Of a DNA stretch of 9,827 bases, positions 1-5,856 are shown piece after piece (position 1 is the first letter of the stretch; every line of letters begins with the position of its first letter). The position numbers were made by a program, and so were the translations under genes. This DNA comes from Actinomycetota bacterium (GTDB lineage: Bacteria > Actinomycetota > Thermoleophilia > Solirubrobacterales > Thermoleophilaceae), in contig VAXR01000109.1 of assembly GCA_005885165.1 (NCBI GenBank), positions 1 to 9,827 of the forward strand, read 5' to 3'. The notes under the pieces were generated by a model, which was not told the origin of the DNA, did no database searches, and saw nothing but the letters and a program-made list of their open reading frames with translations.

Positions 1-1098
1 GCGCCGGATTCCCGTCACGCACGTCGACGTCTCCGTGTTGCACAGCTCGTAGTGAGCTGAGGAGATCGGCGCAGCGCTCGCCGGATTCGTCCAACGCAGA
101 TGGAATCCGTTCGACGAGCGCCAGTTCTCCCCACCATCGACGGCAACGTCGGCCGGCATGTCCGGCGGCGTGTTGTCGGCATCGATCTCGCCGCTCACCG
201 AACCGACGTTGCCCGCCGCGTCGCGCGCCTCGAGCCGGTACCGATGGACGCCGTCCGACAGCGGCCGCGTATCGACCAGATACCGCCCGTAGGCGAGGTC
301 GGTGCAGGGAATCCGCTTGGTGTAGTCGCAGTCGCGGCTGCGATCGTCGACGCGGCGGTTGTCGATGTACAGACGGGTTTCGCTGATGCCGGTGTTGTCA
401 CTCGCCGCATGGCCGAGGTAATGGCCGCCGGCGAGCCAGCCGCCGGTTGTGATCGCCCCGTCCACGGTCCGGACGCTCGGTGCGGAATCGTCGCGAACCT
501 TGACCACGGCGCTGTAGAGGTGAACTCCGACACGCTCGTAGTACGGCGGGTCGATCGCCTGCGTCGAGCAGCCCGTCAACGACTCGCACGCCGACTGCAC
601 CTTGAGGTTGTGGGCGCCGGACATGTTGAACGTCTGGGTGACTCCGGGCCAGGAGGTGTCGTACACGCAGAGGTTGTGTGGCTCGTTCGCCAGACACCCC
701 ACGAGCTGGCGCTCATCGGCGGAAATGCCGACCGTCCAGTACGGGTCCGACCGGTGGATTGAGAACTGAGCCCTCAGCTGCTCAATCGTGGTTCCGGCGG
801 GTGCGTCGAACGAGTAGGTCGACTTCGAGAAGAGCGGCACGTTCCCGGCGTTCAGCCCTGAGGCGGCGATGATCCCGCGCACCTCCTGCCGCTGGGTCGG
901 GCACGCGGTCGACGTCGCCATGCCCAGCGTGGCCGACCGCGTCCACGAGTTGTTCGCTCCTCCCGGGGCGGCGTCGCACGCGGGCACCTCGTACGTCCCA
1001 GCCCGCGCCGGTGCCACCGCCCACGCGCCTAAGCCGCCGGCGCACACCGCCAGGGCCATCGAAAATCGGCAGAGCAAGTTTGCGCGGGCAGGCGCCAT
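1..1098 (-). CDS. Secreted protein with Ig/fibronectin-like region, partial (C-terminus beyond window)
   Basis: Reading the minus strand from ATG 1098 gives 366 codons with no stop down to base 1, so the gene runs off the left edge. Residues 1-33 look like a signal peptide: basic start, hydrophobic core, ARA cleavage site before GTYEVPACD. The mature part has many cysteines. From about residue 200 it resembles beta-sandwich repeats of large surface proteins: a DNTGISETRLYIDN segment, then DGVHRYRLEARDAAGNVGS, then a TPPDMPADV linker leading into a fibronectin-III-like LRWTNP strand. The start is supported by AAGGGGG (1103-1109) just upstream. Proteins of this style are common in Solirubrobacterales, but I do not recognise a defined function. 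It probably acts outside the cell as a structural or adhesive protein. Export is seen in the sequence; the role is inferred. Confidence 0.82.
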   Translation of the reverse strand, partial: MAPARANLLCRFSMALAVCAGGLGAWAVAPARAGTYEVPACDAAPGGANNSWTRSATLGMATSTACPTQRQEVRGIIAASGLNAGNVPLFSKSTYSFDAPAGTTIEQLRAQFSIHRSDPYWTVGISADERQLVGCLANEPHNLCVYDTSWPGVTQTFNMSGAHNLKVQSACESLTGCSTQAIDPPYYERVGVHLYSAVVKVRDDSAPSVRTVDGAITTGGWLAGGHYLGHAASDNTGISETRLYIDNRRVDDRSRDCDYTKRIPCTDLAYGRYLVDTRPLSDGVHRYRLEARDAAGNVGSVSGEIDADNTPPDMPADVAVDGGENWRSSNGFHLRWTNPASAAPISSAHYELCNTETSTCVTGIRR

Positions 1099-1102
1099 CG
1101 AT

Positions 1103-1109
1103 CCCCCTT
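1103..1109 (-). promoter_or_regulatory. Ribosome binding site of the partial secreted protein
   Basis: AAGGGGG read on the minus strand ends four bases before the ATG at 1098. This purine run decides the start, because it is followed at once by a signal peptide. Confidence 0.6.
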
Positions 1110-1142
1110 CGGAATGCGAGTCCACATGTCGGCGGGGTAAGC

Positions 1143-1158
1143 ATCCGAGCCTTCGGAT
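1143..1158. other. Hairpin ATCCGA-GCCT-TCGGAT
   Basis: A perfect 6-bp stem with a 4-base loop lies in the 196-bp gap between the two secreted-protein genes. On the minus strand it would fall in the leader of the partial gene, about 45 bases before its start. No T-tract follows on either strand, so it may be a leader structure or a chance hairpin. No convincing -10/-35 pair was found in this gap. Confidence 0.35.
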
Positions 1159-1214
1159 CTCGCCCCTCCCGCGGTCACGAACTCACGGATCGCGGCCGTT
1201 GTAAAGCCGCCTCA

Positions 1215-1285
1215 CCGCAAACTGCGGATTTGCGCCGGTCGAAGAACCACCGGCCGGGGGAGTGCGACCCCGCCTTTCGGGGGGT
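1215..1285 (-). terminator. Cluster of three hairpins after the beta-helix gene
   Basis: Three stems follow the stop of the beta-helix gene (1295-1297) on the minus strand. The first is 1267-1285: ACCCC against GGGGT plus two inner pairs, with one bulged base and a 4-base loop. The second is 1234-1254: GCCGGT against ACCGGC with a 9-base loop. The third is 1215-1227: CCGCA against TGCGG with a 3-base loop. None carries a T-tract. This fits a GC-rich actinobacterial termination zone, but its activity is inferred. Confidence 0.45.
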
Positions 1286-1294
1286 GCTCGCGCG

Positions 1295-3391
1295 CTAGCG
1301 CTTGACGGTCAGGTTGTCGCTGCCCAGGCCGTAGTCCCCGGTCTCCTCGATGTGCTCGCCGGTGTCGCCGTGGAGACAGCCGTGGTAGTTCCGCTCGAGG
1401 ATGATCCGGCGGCCGTCGGTGATGTAGCCGATCACGACCACCTCGTAGTGACCGTGCGGCCGCGGCCTGATCGTCACCGTGTGGATGTTGTGGCCGTGCT
1501 GGGTCCTCCGGTGATGGCTGTTGAAGAAGATCTTGACAAGCGTCACCTGGTCGTCCTGGTGCGGATCGGCGGTGTCGTACACGAAGTGGAACTTGCTGCG
1601 GCCGCAACCCACCTTCGGCGGCTTCGGCGGCTTCACCACCCTGACCGTGACGGTGGCGTGGTTGTTCGAGGGCTTGGGGTCCTGCTGCGCGGCCTTGACC
1701 GACGAGTTCATCGTGATGTCGCCGGGCGAATCGGCGGTCACCTTGATCTTGATCGTCACCTTGCCGCCCTTCGCGAGCGAGCCGAGCTGGCACTTGACGT
1801 GGTGCTTGGTGTGGGTGCAGCTTCCCTTGGTCGTCGACACCGAGTCGATGTGGAAGCCGGCTGCCGGGTCCGTGAACACGACCGATGTCGCGTTCGAGGG
1901 CCCGTTGTTCGTGACGACGTCCGTGAAGGTGTCCTGCTGCCCGGGCTTGATCTGGCTCTTGTCCGCCGACGCGGTCAGCGCGAGGTCGGCCGCGACGTAC
2001 TCGAACGCGCCGATGTCGCAGTGCGGGCCCTGCGGGCGGGTCACCCCGCGCTGGTCGACGTTCTTCGCCACGGTGCCGCACGGCCCGTCGTCGGCGGCGT
2101 TGATGGCCTTGCTCCCGGTGAGGAGCGCGCGGGTGTGCGTCGGGCCGCCGTTGTCCTGAAGCGGGCCGACCATCGGGTCCGTGTTCTTCAGGTCCGTGGC
2201 GCCGGCGCTGCAATCCGCGCCCGAGTTGTCGAACAGGTTGTTGTGGTTCGCCGTGACCGCCCCGCCGGGGCAGTTGCCCGGAGAGCCGCCCTGGGCCACG
2301 ATCGTGTCGTCGATCGTGAACGTGCCGCTGTCGTAGTTCTGAAGGTTGCCGTCGTTGTGGAAGAGCGTCGAGTACGAGACGCTCGTATGCCCGACCCCGG
2401 AGCCGATGCCGACCCCGTTGTTGTTCGTGATCGTCGTGTTGATCACCGAGACCTCGTCGCCCGTGTTGTTGAGCCCGGCGCTACGGCTCGCGGTGTTGCC
2501 CGTCAGCAGGTCGGCAAAGAGGGTCATCGTTCCCCCGTTCATCTCAGAATCGATCCCGCCGCCGGTACCGGCCGAGTTGCCGGAGAACGTGGAGCGCGAA
2601 ATCGTGTCGGTCGGGTCGGAAACGCTGATGGCCGCGTAGCCGCCGCCGTTCCCGGTCGGAGCGCTGTTGCCCGAGAAGGTCGACAGATCGATCATCACGT
2701 CCCCGTTGCCGTCGTGGTTGACGCCGCCGCCCGAGGCGAAGTTGAACTTCGCCGGGCAGGAGACGTTGTTGGTCACGGCGGTCTGGCTGATGTTGAGCGT
2801 GGAGTTGTTCGAGCTCTGAACGCCTCCGCCGTGGCCGACGGCCACGTTCCCGATGATCACGTCGTGCGTGAGCGTGAGATCGCCGTTGTTCTGGATCCCG
2901 CCGCCATCCTGCGCGAAACTCGGCGAGCCCGGGCACGTCGTGGTGTTACCGATGCCCCCGGTCCGGCCGTTCCTGATCCGCACGTTGTTGAACTCGGCGG
3001 GCGTGTCGGCGTCGATCCGGAAGACGCGGTCCGTGAAGTTGCCGTCGATGACCGAGCCGTTCGTCCCCGACCCCGCTCCGTTGATCGTGAGCTTGTTGGG
3101 CGCGTTCGTGATGTTCAGGTCGCCCGTCGAGTCGTCGTCGCCGCCGCTCGGAGCGATCGTGAGCTTGTAGACGCCAGCCGCGAGCGTGATCGTGCTGTCG
3201 GCGTTGACGTTGTTCGCCGCCTGGACCGCGGAGCGGAGCGTGCACGCTCCGTGCGCGTCCGAGCCGCTCGGTGTGGCGCAGCTGCCGCTGCTGGGGTTCT
3301 GGGCCGCCACGTCGTTCGTGTTGCTGACGTTGAAGTTGGCGGCGCTCGCGGAGCCCGGTGCGGCGAGGCCCAAGGTGGCCGCGCCGAGCAT
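1295..3391 (-). CDS. Secreted right-handed parallel beta-helix protein with DUF11 domain
   Basis: A 698-residue exported protein. Residues 1-18 form a short hydrophobic leader (ending PGSASAA) without the usual basic residues. CTLRSAVQAAN (50-60) matches the CSLREA-type N-terminal motif. Residues about 70-440 are parallel beta-helix coils rich in N, T, S and G, with repeated STFSGNSA and GGGI elements. DQRGVTRP (446-453) and CDIGAFEY (458-465) are the end signature of choice-of-anchor-Q-type proteins. Residues 468-585 form a DUF11/COG1361 beta-sandwich (TNNGPSNAT, SNNHATVTV), then a PPKPP linker and a His-rich C-terminal domain (595-698) with two cysteines. Such proteins act at the cell surface or outside it; the ligand is unknown. 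The start is uncertain: no ribosome site is visible and an in-frame TAA lies two codons upstream. A strong promoter lies at 3475-3504. Confidence 0.88.
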   Translation of the reverse strand: MLGAATLGLAAPGSASAANFNVSNTNDVAAQNPSSGSCATPSGSDAHGACTLRSAVQAANNVNADSTITLAAGVYKLTIAPSGGDDDSTGDLNITNAPNKLTINGAGSGTNGSVIDGNFTDRVFRIDADTPAEFNNVRIRNGRTGGIGNTTTCPGSPSFAQDGGGIQNNGDLTLTHDVIIGNVAVGHGGGVQSSNNSTLNISQTAVTNNVSCPAKFNFASGGGVNHDGNGDVMIDLSTFSGNSAPTGNGGGYAAISVSDPTDTISRSTFSGNSAGTGGGIDSEMNGGTMTLFADLLTGNTASRSAGLNNTGDEVSVINTTITNNNGVGIGSGVGHTSVSYSTLFHNDGNLQNYDSGTFTIDDTIVAQGGSPGNCPGGAVTANHNNLFDNSGADCSAGATDLKNTDPMVGPLQDNGGPTHTRALLTGSKAINAADDGPCGTVAKNVDQRGVTRPQGPHCDIGAFEYVAADLALTASADKSQIKPGQQDTFTDVVTNNGPSNATSVVFTDPAAGFHIDSVSTTKGSCTHTKHHVKCQLGSLAKGGKVTIKIKVTADSPGDITMNSSVKAAQQDPKPSNNHATVTVRVVKPPKPPKVGCGRSKFHFVYDTADPHQDDQVTLVKIFFNSHHRRTQHGHNIHTVTIRPRPHGHYEVVVIGYITDGRRIILERNYHGCLHGDTGEHIEETGDYGLGSDNLTVKR

Positions 3392-3474
3392 GGGTTAAGC
3401 GATCGCCATCGGCGGGTGGCCGACCGTGGCCGTTGGTGCCTTCCTAGCTGTGGGGTTAGCCGCCTGACAGGACA

Positions 3475-3504
3475 ACCGTAATCGCGCCAAGTAAGCGCTG
3501 TCAA
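3475..3504 (-). promoter_or_regulatory. Sigma70-type promoter of the beta-helix gene
   Basis: Read on the minus strand, TTGACA (3499-3504) is a perfect -35. An 18-base spacer separates it from TACGGT (3475-3480), a TANNNT-type -10 usual in actinobacteria; TTACGG one base upstream gives a spacer of 17. Transcription would start near 3468, leaving a leader of about 77 bases before the ATG at 3391. That leader holds AGGAAGG (3435-3441 region) and a GGCC-ACGGTC-GGCC hairpin. Confidence 0.6.
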
Positions 3505-3521
3505 GCCCCCGCGGAGGGCTT
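3503..3521. repeat. Inverted repeat touching the -35 of the beta-helix promoter
   Basis: AAGCCC (3503-3508) and GGGCTT (3516-3521) are perfect inverted arms with a 7-base spacer, and they overlap the TTGACA box by two bases. The position suits a regulator site, but no regulator is encoded in the window. Confidence 0.35.
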
Positions 3522-3530
3522 CCTCGTCCG

Positions 3531-3543
3531 GCCGTCTGACGGC
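3531..3543. repeat. 13-bp palindrome GCCGTC-T-GACGGC
   Basis: Perfect 6-bp arms around one base, 25 bases before the start of the metallohydrolase gene. The loop is too short for an RNA hairpin, so if it matters it would be as a DNA site. No partner protein is known here. Confidence 0.3.
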
Positions 3544-3567
3544 GGGCGAGTAGCTTGTAACCCCCGC

Positions 3568-4617
3568 ATGGTCGATTGGGGCCTCGCCAACCAGATCGCC
3601 CGCTTCGCCGCGGGCGCCGGCGGGCCGGCCGTCGAGGCCGACTTCCCAGCCCTCGTTGCCGAGAGCGAGGAGCACCTGCGCGGCTACACGCAGCTCGAGC
3701 TGTCGGAGCCCGTGCCGCCGCCCGAGGCGGTCGACCGCGCCACCTGGGCGGAGGTGAACCTGGGCTCGATGGCCAAGCTGCTCGAGCCGGTAGACGAGCG
3801 GCTGACGAAACGGCTAGAGATGGCGGGGCCGTTCGCGGGACCGCTTCGCATCGTGACCGGCGCGACCGTGGCCGCCGAGTGCGGACTGGTAGTCGGCTAC
3901 ATGGCCCAGCGCGTGCTCGGCCAGTACGAGGTCTCCCTCCTCGACGTGGCCCAGCCGCCGCGGCTCCTTTTCGTGGCGCCGAACCTGGCGAAGGCGGTGC
4001 GCGACCTCCAGATCGACCGCGACAGCTTCCTCGGCTGGATCGTGTTGCACGAGCTGACCCACGTGTTCCAGTTCTCGGGGGTGAGCTGGCTGCGCGAGTA
4101 CCTGGGCCAGCTGATGCGGGACTACCTGCGCACCGTCGAGGTCCGGATCGAGCACGGCGCGGCGGGCGGAATGCCGAGCTTCCCGGAGCCCGCGCGGATC
4201 GTGCAGGACTTCCGCGAGGGCGGGCTGGTGGCTTTGATCCAGACTCACGAGCAGCGCCGGATCATGAACCGGATCCAGTCAGCAATGGCCGTGGTCGAGG
4301 GCTACTCCGAGCACGTGATGGACGTGCTCGGCGAGCGCGTCCTCCCCGCCTATGAGGGGCTGCGCGAGGCGATGGATCGCCGGCGCCGCAGCCGCTCCTA
4401 CCCCGAGCGGGTGCTCCAGCGCCTGCTCGGGCTCGACCTGAAGATGCGCCAGTACGAGCTCGGCAAGGCGTTCTGCGACCGCGTGGTCGCCGACGGCGGC
4501 ATAGATTCGCTCAACCGGGTATGGGACTCCCCGGAGGCGCTGCCCACCGTGAGCGAGCTCGAGCACCCGGAGCATTGGCTCGCTCGCGTGGGGCGCAGCG
4601 AGCCGGCTGCGGCCTGA
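3568..4617 (+). CDS. Zinc-dependent metallohydrolase, DUF2342 family (F420-associated type)
   Basis: A 349-residue protein of the actinobacterial DUF2342 family, often annotated as a zinc-dependent metalloprotease or as coenzyme-F420-biosynthesis-associated. HELTH (161-165) is the HExxH zinc site, inside the helix GWIVLHELTHVFQF. VEGYSEHVMD (243-252) is the second conserved segment and probably supplies the third metal ligand (Glu244). There is no signal peptide or membrane segment, so it is probably cytoplasmic. Length is normal for the family. No F420 genes are visible nearby, so the F420 link rests on the family name only, and the substrate is unknown. There is no Shine-Dalgarno before ATG 3568. 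TAGCTTGTAAC at 3550-3560 could be a -10 for leaderless or near-leaderless mRNA. The gene is divergent from the beta-helix gene. Confidence 0.85.
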   Translation: MVDWGLANQIARFAAGAGGPAVEADFPALVAESEEHLRGYTQLELSEPVPPPEAVDRATWAEVNLGSMAKLLEPVDERLTKRLEMAGPFAGPLRIVTGATVAAECGLVVGYMAQRVLGQYEVSLLDVAQPPRLLFVAPNLAKAVRDLQIDRDSFLGWIVLHELTHVFQFSGVSWLREYLGQLMRDYLRTVEVRIEHGAAGGMPSFPEPARIVQDFREGGLVALIQTHEQRRIMNRIQSAMAVVEGYSEHVMDVLGERVLPAYEGLREAMDRRRRSRSYPERVLQRLLGLDLKMRQYELGKAFCDRVVADGGIDSLNRVWDSPEALPTVSELEHPEHWLARVGRSEPAAA

Positions 4618-4668
4618 CGGGCGGCCGGTCAGCCCCCTGACGGGCGCCGCTGCGGCGTCTGACAGGCG
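4614..4668 (+). repeat. Three direct copies of CTGACRGGCG at 22-23 bp spacing
   Basis: CTGACGGGCG occurs at 4614-4623 and again, identical, at 4637-4646. CTGACAGGCG follows at 4659-4668. The first copy contains the stop codon of the metallohydrolase. Steps of 23 and 22 bp are about two helical turns. The copies also take part in alternative short stems (see the terminator entry). Confidence 0.5.
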
Positions 4669-4673
4669 ACGCC
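4628..4673 (+). terminator. Possible terminator stems after the metallohydrolase
   Basis: GTCAG/CTGAC (4628-4641, 4-base loop), CGCCG/CGGCG (4645-4657, 3-base loop) and GGCGTC/GACGCC (4654-4673, 8-base loop) follow the stop codon. The last two share bases and exclude each other. No T-tract follows. GC-rich terminators without T-runs are usual in such genomes, but this one is weak. Confidence 0.35.
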
Positions 4674-4708
4674 CAGAGCGTCCGTGCGCCAAATCACAGT
4701 GCTGGGCG

Positions 4709-4736
4709 TTACCGAACCGGCGTTCGCTGGTACACT
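4709..4736 (+). promoter_or_regulatory. Extended -10 promoter of the Arg-rich protein gene
   Basis: TACACT (4731-4736) is preceded by TGG, giving an extended -10 (TGnTACACT). TTACCG (4709-4714), 16 bases upstream, is a poor -35. Transcription would begin near 4743, inside a markedly AT-rich stretch (about 4732-4775) that stands out from the GC-rich surroundings. Confidence 0.45.
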
Positions 4737-4745
4737 TCTATTGTC

Positions 4746-4757
4746 ATTAGAACTAAT
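4746..4757. promoter_or_regulatory. Perfect AT-rich palindrome ATTAG-AA-CTAAT at the predicted transcript start
   Basis: Five-base inverted arms around AA lie a few bases downstream of the predicted start of transcription of the Arg-rich gene. A palindrome at that place often serves as a repressor operator. No regulator gene lies beside it, so the role is inferred. Confidence 0.4.
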
Positions 4758-4802
4758 ATCCTTAATTGCTTCTAGAAAGAGGCGAGGAGGCGAATCAACA
4801 CC

Positions 4803-5327
4803 ATGGCCACCCAGACGACACGACGTAGCACCACGCGCCGGCGCACCACCGCTCAGCGGAGCGCCGCCGCGCGTAAGTCGGCCGCCACTCGGCGCCGGCG
4901 TACCGCCCGCACCACCACCCAGCGGGCGAAGGCCGAGGCCACCGGTCTCCAGGCCGTCGCGCAGCAGGCTCAGCGCGCCGTGCTGATTCCGGTCGGCGCC
5001 GCGCTCACCGCGCGGGACTCGGTCATCGAGACCGTTCAGCCCTACACGCGGCCGGACACGGCCCAGCGTGAGGTCGAGCGGCTTCAGCGCCGTGTGAGCG
5101 TCAACCTGCGCAAGTTCGAGCGTCGCGGGAACACCGCCCGCAACCGCCTCGAGCGCCAGGTCAAGCGGACGCGCACCCGCGTGGAGCGCCAGATCCGCCA
5201 GCGCCGCAACCGGGTCGAGCGCGTCGTGACCCGCAACGGTCGCGGGTTCGCTCGCGACCTGCGTGGCGCGCGCCGCGACTTCGCGCGCGGGTTCGATCGC
5301 GCGGTCGACACGACGCCGCTGGCATAG
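4803..5327 (+). CDS. Arg-rich basic protein with 11-residue repeats, possible nucleic-acid-binding protein
   Basis: A 174-residue protein with about 43 arginines (25%), few lysines, no Cys or Trp. Residues 1-45 are a Thr/Arg/Ala tail resembling histone-like tails (RKSAATRRRRTART). Residues 46-80 are a mildly hydrophobic helix (AVLIPVGAALTARDSVIETV). Residues 86-112 are basic helix. Three tandem 11-residue units follow: RNRLERQVKRT (113-123), RTRVERQIRQR (124-134), RNRVERVVTRN (135-145). Two more related to each other are FARDLRGARRD (149-159) and FARGFDRAVDT (160-170). This suggests a long amphipathic helix or coiled coil with one strongly positive face. DNA or RNA binding, or binding of a polyanion, is inferred from charge; a phasin-like role is an alternative. 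I do not recognise a named family. GAGGAGG (4784-4790) lies 12 bases before the ATG. The gene stands alone between its own promoter and a strong terminator. Confidence 0.8.
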   Translation: MATQTTRRSTTRRRTTAQRSAAARKSAATRRRRTARTTTQRAKAEATGLQAVAQQAQRAVLIPVGAALTARDSVIETVQPYTRPDTAQREVERLQRRVSVNLRKFERRGNTARNRLERQVKRTRTRVERQIRQRRNRVERVVTRNGRGFARDLRGARRDFARGFDRAVDTTPLA

Positions 5328-5343
5328 CCGGCACCGGCTTAGC

Positions 5344-5373
5344 CCCGCTCCGGTGGAGAGGCGGACGCGGGGA
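5344..5373 (+). other. Inverted repeat in the 3' untranslated region of the Arg-rich gene
   Basis: CCCCGC and GCGGGG face each other around 18 bases containing a further TCC/GGA pairing. It lies between the stop codon and the main terminator and may stabilise the mRNA end. No gene is visible in the 130 bases between 5328 and 5457. Confidence 0.3.
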
Positions 5374-5424
5374 GCACTATCGGCCCACATACTCGGCCGG
5401 TAGTCGCAGTATCTCTCCTCCCTC

Positions 5425-5458
5425 AGCCGGCGGGGCCTTCGGGTCCCGCCGGCTTTTT
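5425..5458 (+). terminator. Strong intrinsic terminator between convergent genes
   Basis: AGCCGGCGGG (5425-5434) pairs perfectly with CCCGCCGGCT (5445-5454) around a 10-base loop, followed by a T5 run (5454-5458). It ends the Arg-rich gene on the plus strand. The minus-strand repeat-protein gene stops at 5458, touching the T-run, so the same stem can serve it from the other side, though without a T-tract. Confidence 0.9.
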
Positions 5459-5784
5459 CATGCCCCGGCCGCCGCGGCGCCCGGCTCCACCCGCGATTCC
5501 ACCTCGAGCTGCTCGACGCGCAGCTGCCCGACCTCGAGCTCGTCGATGCGGAGCCGTTTGATCCGTCCGCGCTCCACCGATAACCGCCCGATCCCGACCG
5601 CTCCGGCGGTCAGGGCGCCGAGCGCAAAGGCCCCGACGACCAACGCGCCCACGGCGGAGGCGCCCGTGGCGTCGGCCCCGGTGGCGTTCGCGCCCGTCGC
5701 CGAGGCGCCCGCCGACCACGAGCCGATCGAGACGCACTCCATTTGGATCGGCTCGAACCTTCGCAGCACAGCCGGGAGCCTCAC
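5458..5784 (-). CDS. Small Gly/Ala-repeat protein with periodic GAxAxGA pattern
   Basis: A 108-residue product if the GTG at 5784 is used. That start is preferred because GAGGAGG (5790-5796) lies five bases before it and a TAGGAT -10 lies at 5816-5821. Alternative starts are ATG 5817, in the same frame but overlapping the -10, and ATG 5742 (94 residues). After IQMECVSIGSWSAG the chain runs in short units of about five residues (GANAT, GADAT, GASAV, GALVV, GAFAL, GALTA, GAVGI). It then shifts to charged units (ERGRIKRLRI, DELEVGQLRV, EQLEVE). The regular small/hydrophobic/Gly spacing resembles pentapeptide-repeat-like or short beta-solenoid proteins. Function is unknown. There is no classic signal peptide. 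The gene is divergent from the Mrp-type gene and convergent with the Arg-rich gene. The opposite strand is also open, but as low-complexity APVA repeats, which is the expected shadow. Confidence 0.68.
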   Translation of the reverse strand: MRLPAVLRRFEPIQMECVSIGSWSAGASATGANATGADATGASAVGALVVGAFALGALTAGAVGIGRLSVERGRIKRLRIDELEVGQLRVEQLEVESRVEPGAAAAGA

Positions 5785-5815
5785 TTCGACCTCCTCGTTG
5801 CGGGAATGGGCGGCC

Positions 5816-5821
5816 ATCCTA
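5816..5821 (-). promoter_or_regulatory. -10 box of the small repeat protein gene
   Basis: TAGGAT on the minus strand fits TANNNT. With a start of transcription near 5809 the leader would be about 25 bases and carry GAGGAGG, fitting the GTG at 5784. The -35 is poor. Confidence 0.35.
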
Positions 5822-5844
5822 CGGGCGGGCCGGAGAGGGTTTGC

Positions 5845-5850
5845 CAGAAT
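5845..5850 (+). promoter_or_regulatory. Candidate -10 for a leaderless Mrp-type mRNA
   Basis: CAGAAT ends six bases before the GTG at 5857, the spacing expected if the first transcribed base is the G of the start codon. The nearest purine run, GGAGAGG (5832-5838 region), is about 19 bases from the GTG and too far to be a good ribosome site. Confidence 0.3.
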
Positions 5851-5856
5851 GAACCC

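Noticed and set aside
100..762. 220-codon open frame on the plus strand at the left end
   Set aside because: It is the codon-aligned shadow of the minus-strand secreted protein, which has a signal peptide and runs to the window edge.
3392..3468. Riboswitch in the leader of the beta-helix gene
   Set aside because: I compared the leader by eye with remembered c-di-GMP, c-di-AMP and cobalamin conserved cores and found no match beyond generic GGC and ACC runs. Only a short GGCC hairpin is clear.
1262..3481. 739-codon open frame on the plus strand, antisense to the beta-helix gene
   Set aside because: The product is Arg/Val/Asp-rich low-complexity sequence with no recognisable motif. The minus strand carries clear CSLREA-like, beta-helix and DUF11 motifs. 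Long antisense frames are expected at this GC content.
4629..5390. 253-codon minus-strand frame across the Arg-rich gene
   Set aside because: The plus-strand product has an ordered 11-residue repeat, a promoter and a terminator; the minus frame is its shadow.
5743..5856. Extension of the Mrp-type protein upstream to ATG 5743
   Set aside because: The extra 38 residues are not part of the family, cross the divergent promoter zone and overlap the start of the repeat-protein gene. GTG 5857 fits the DUF59 domain start.
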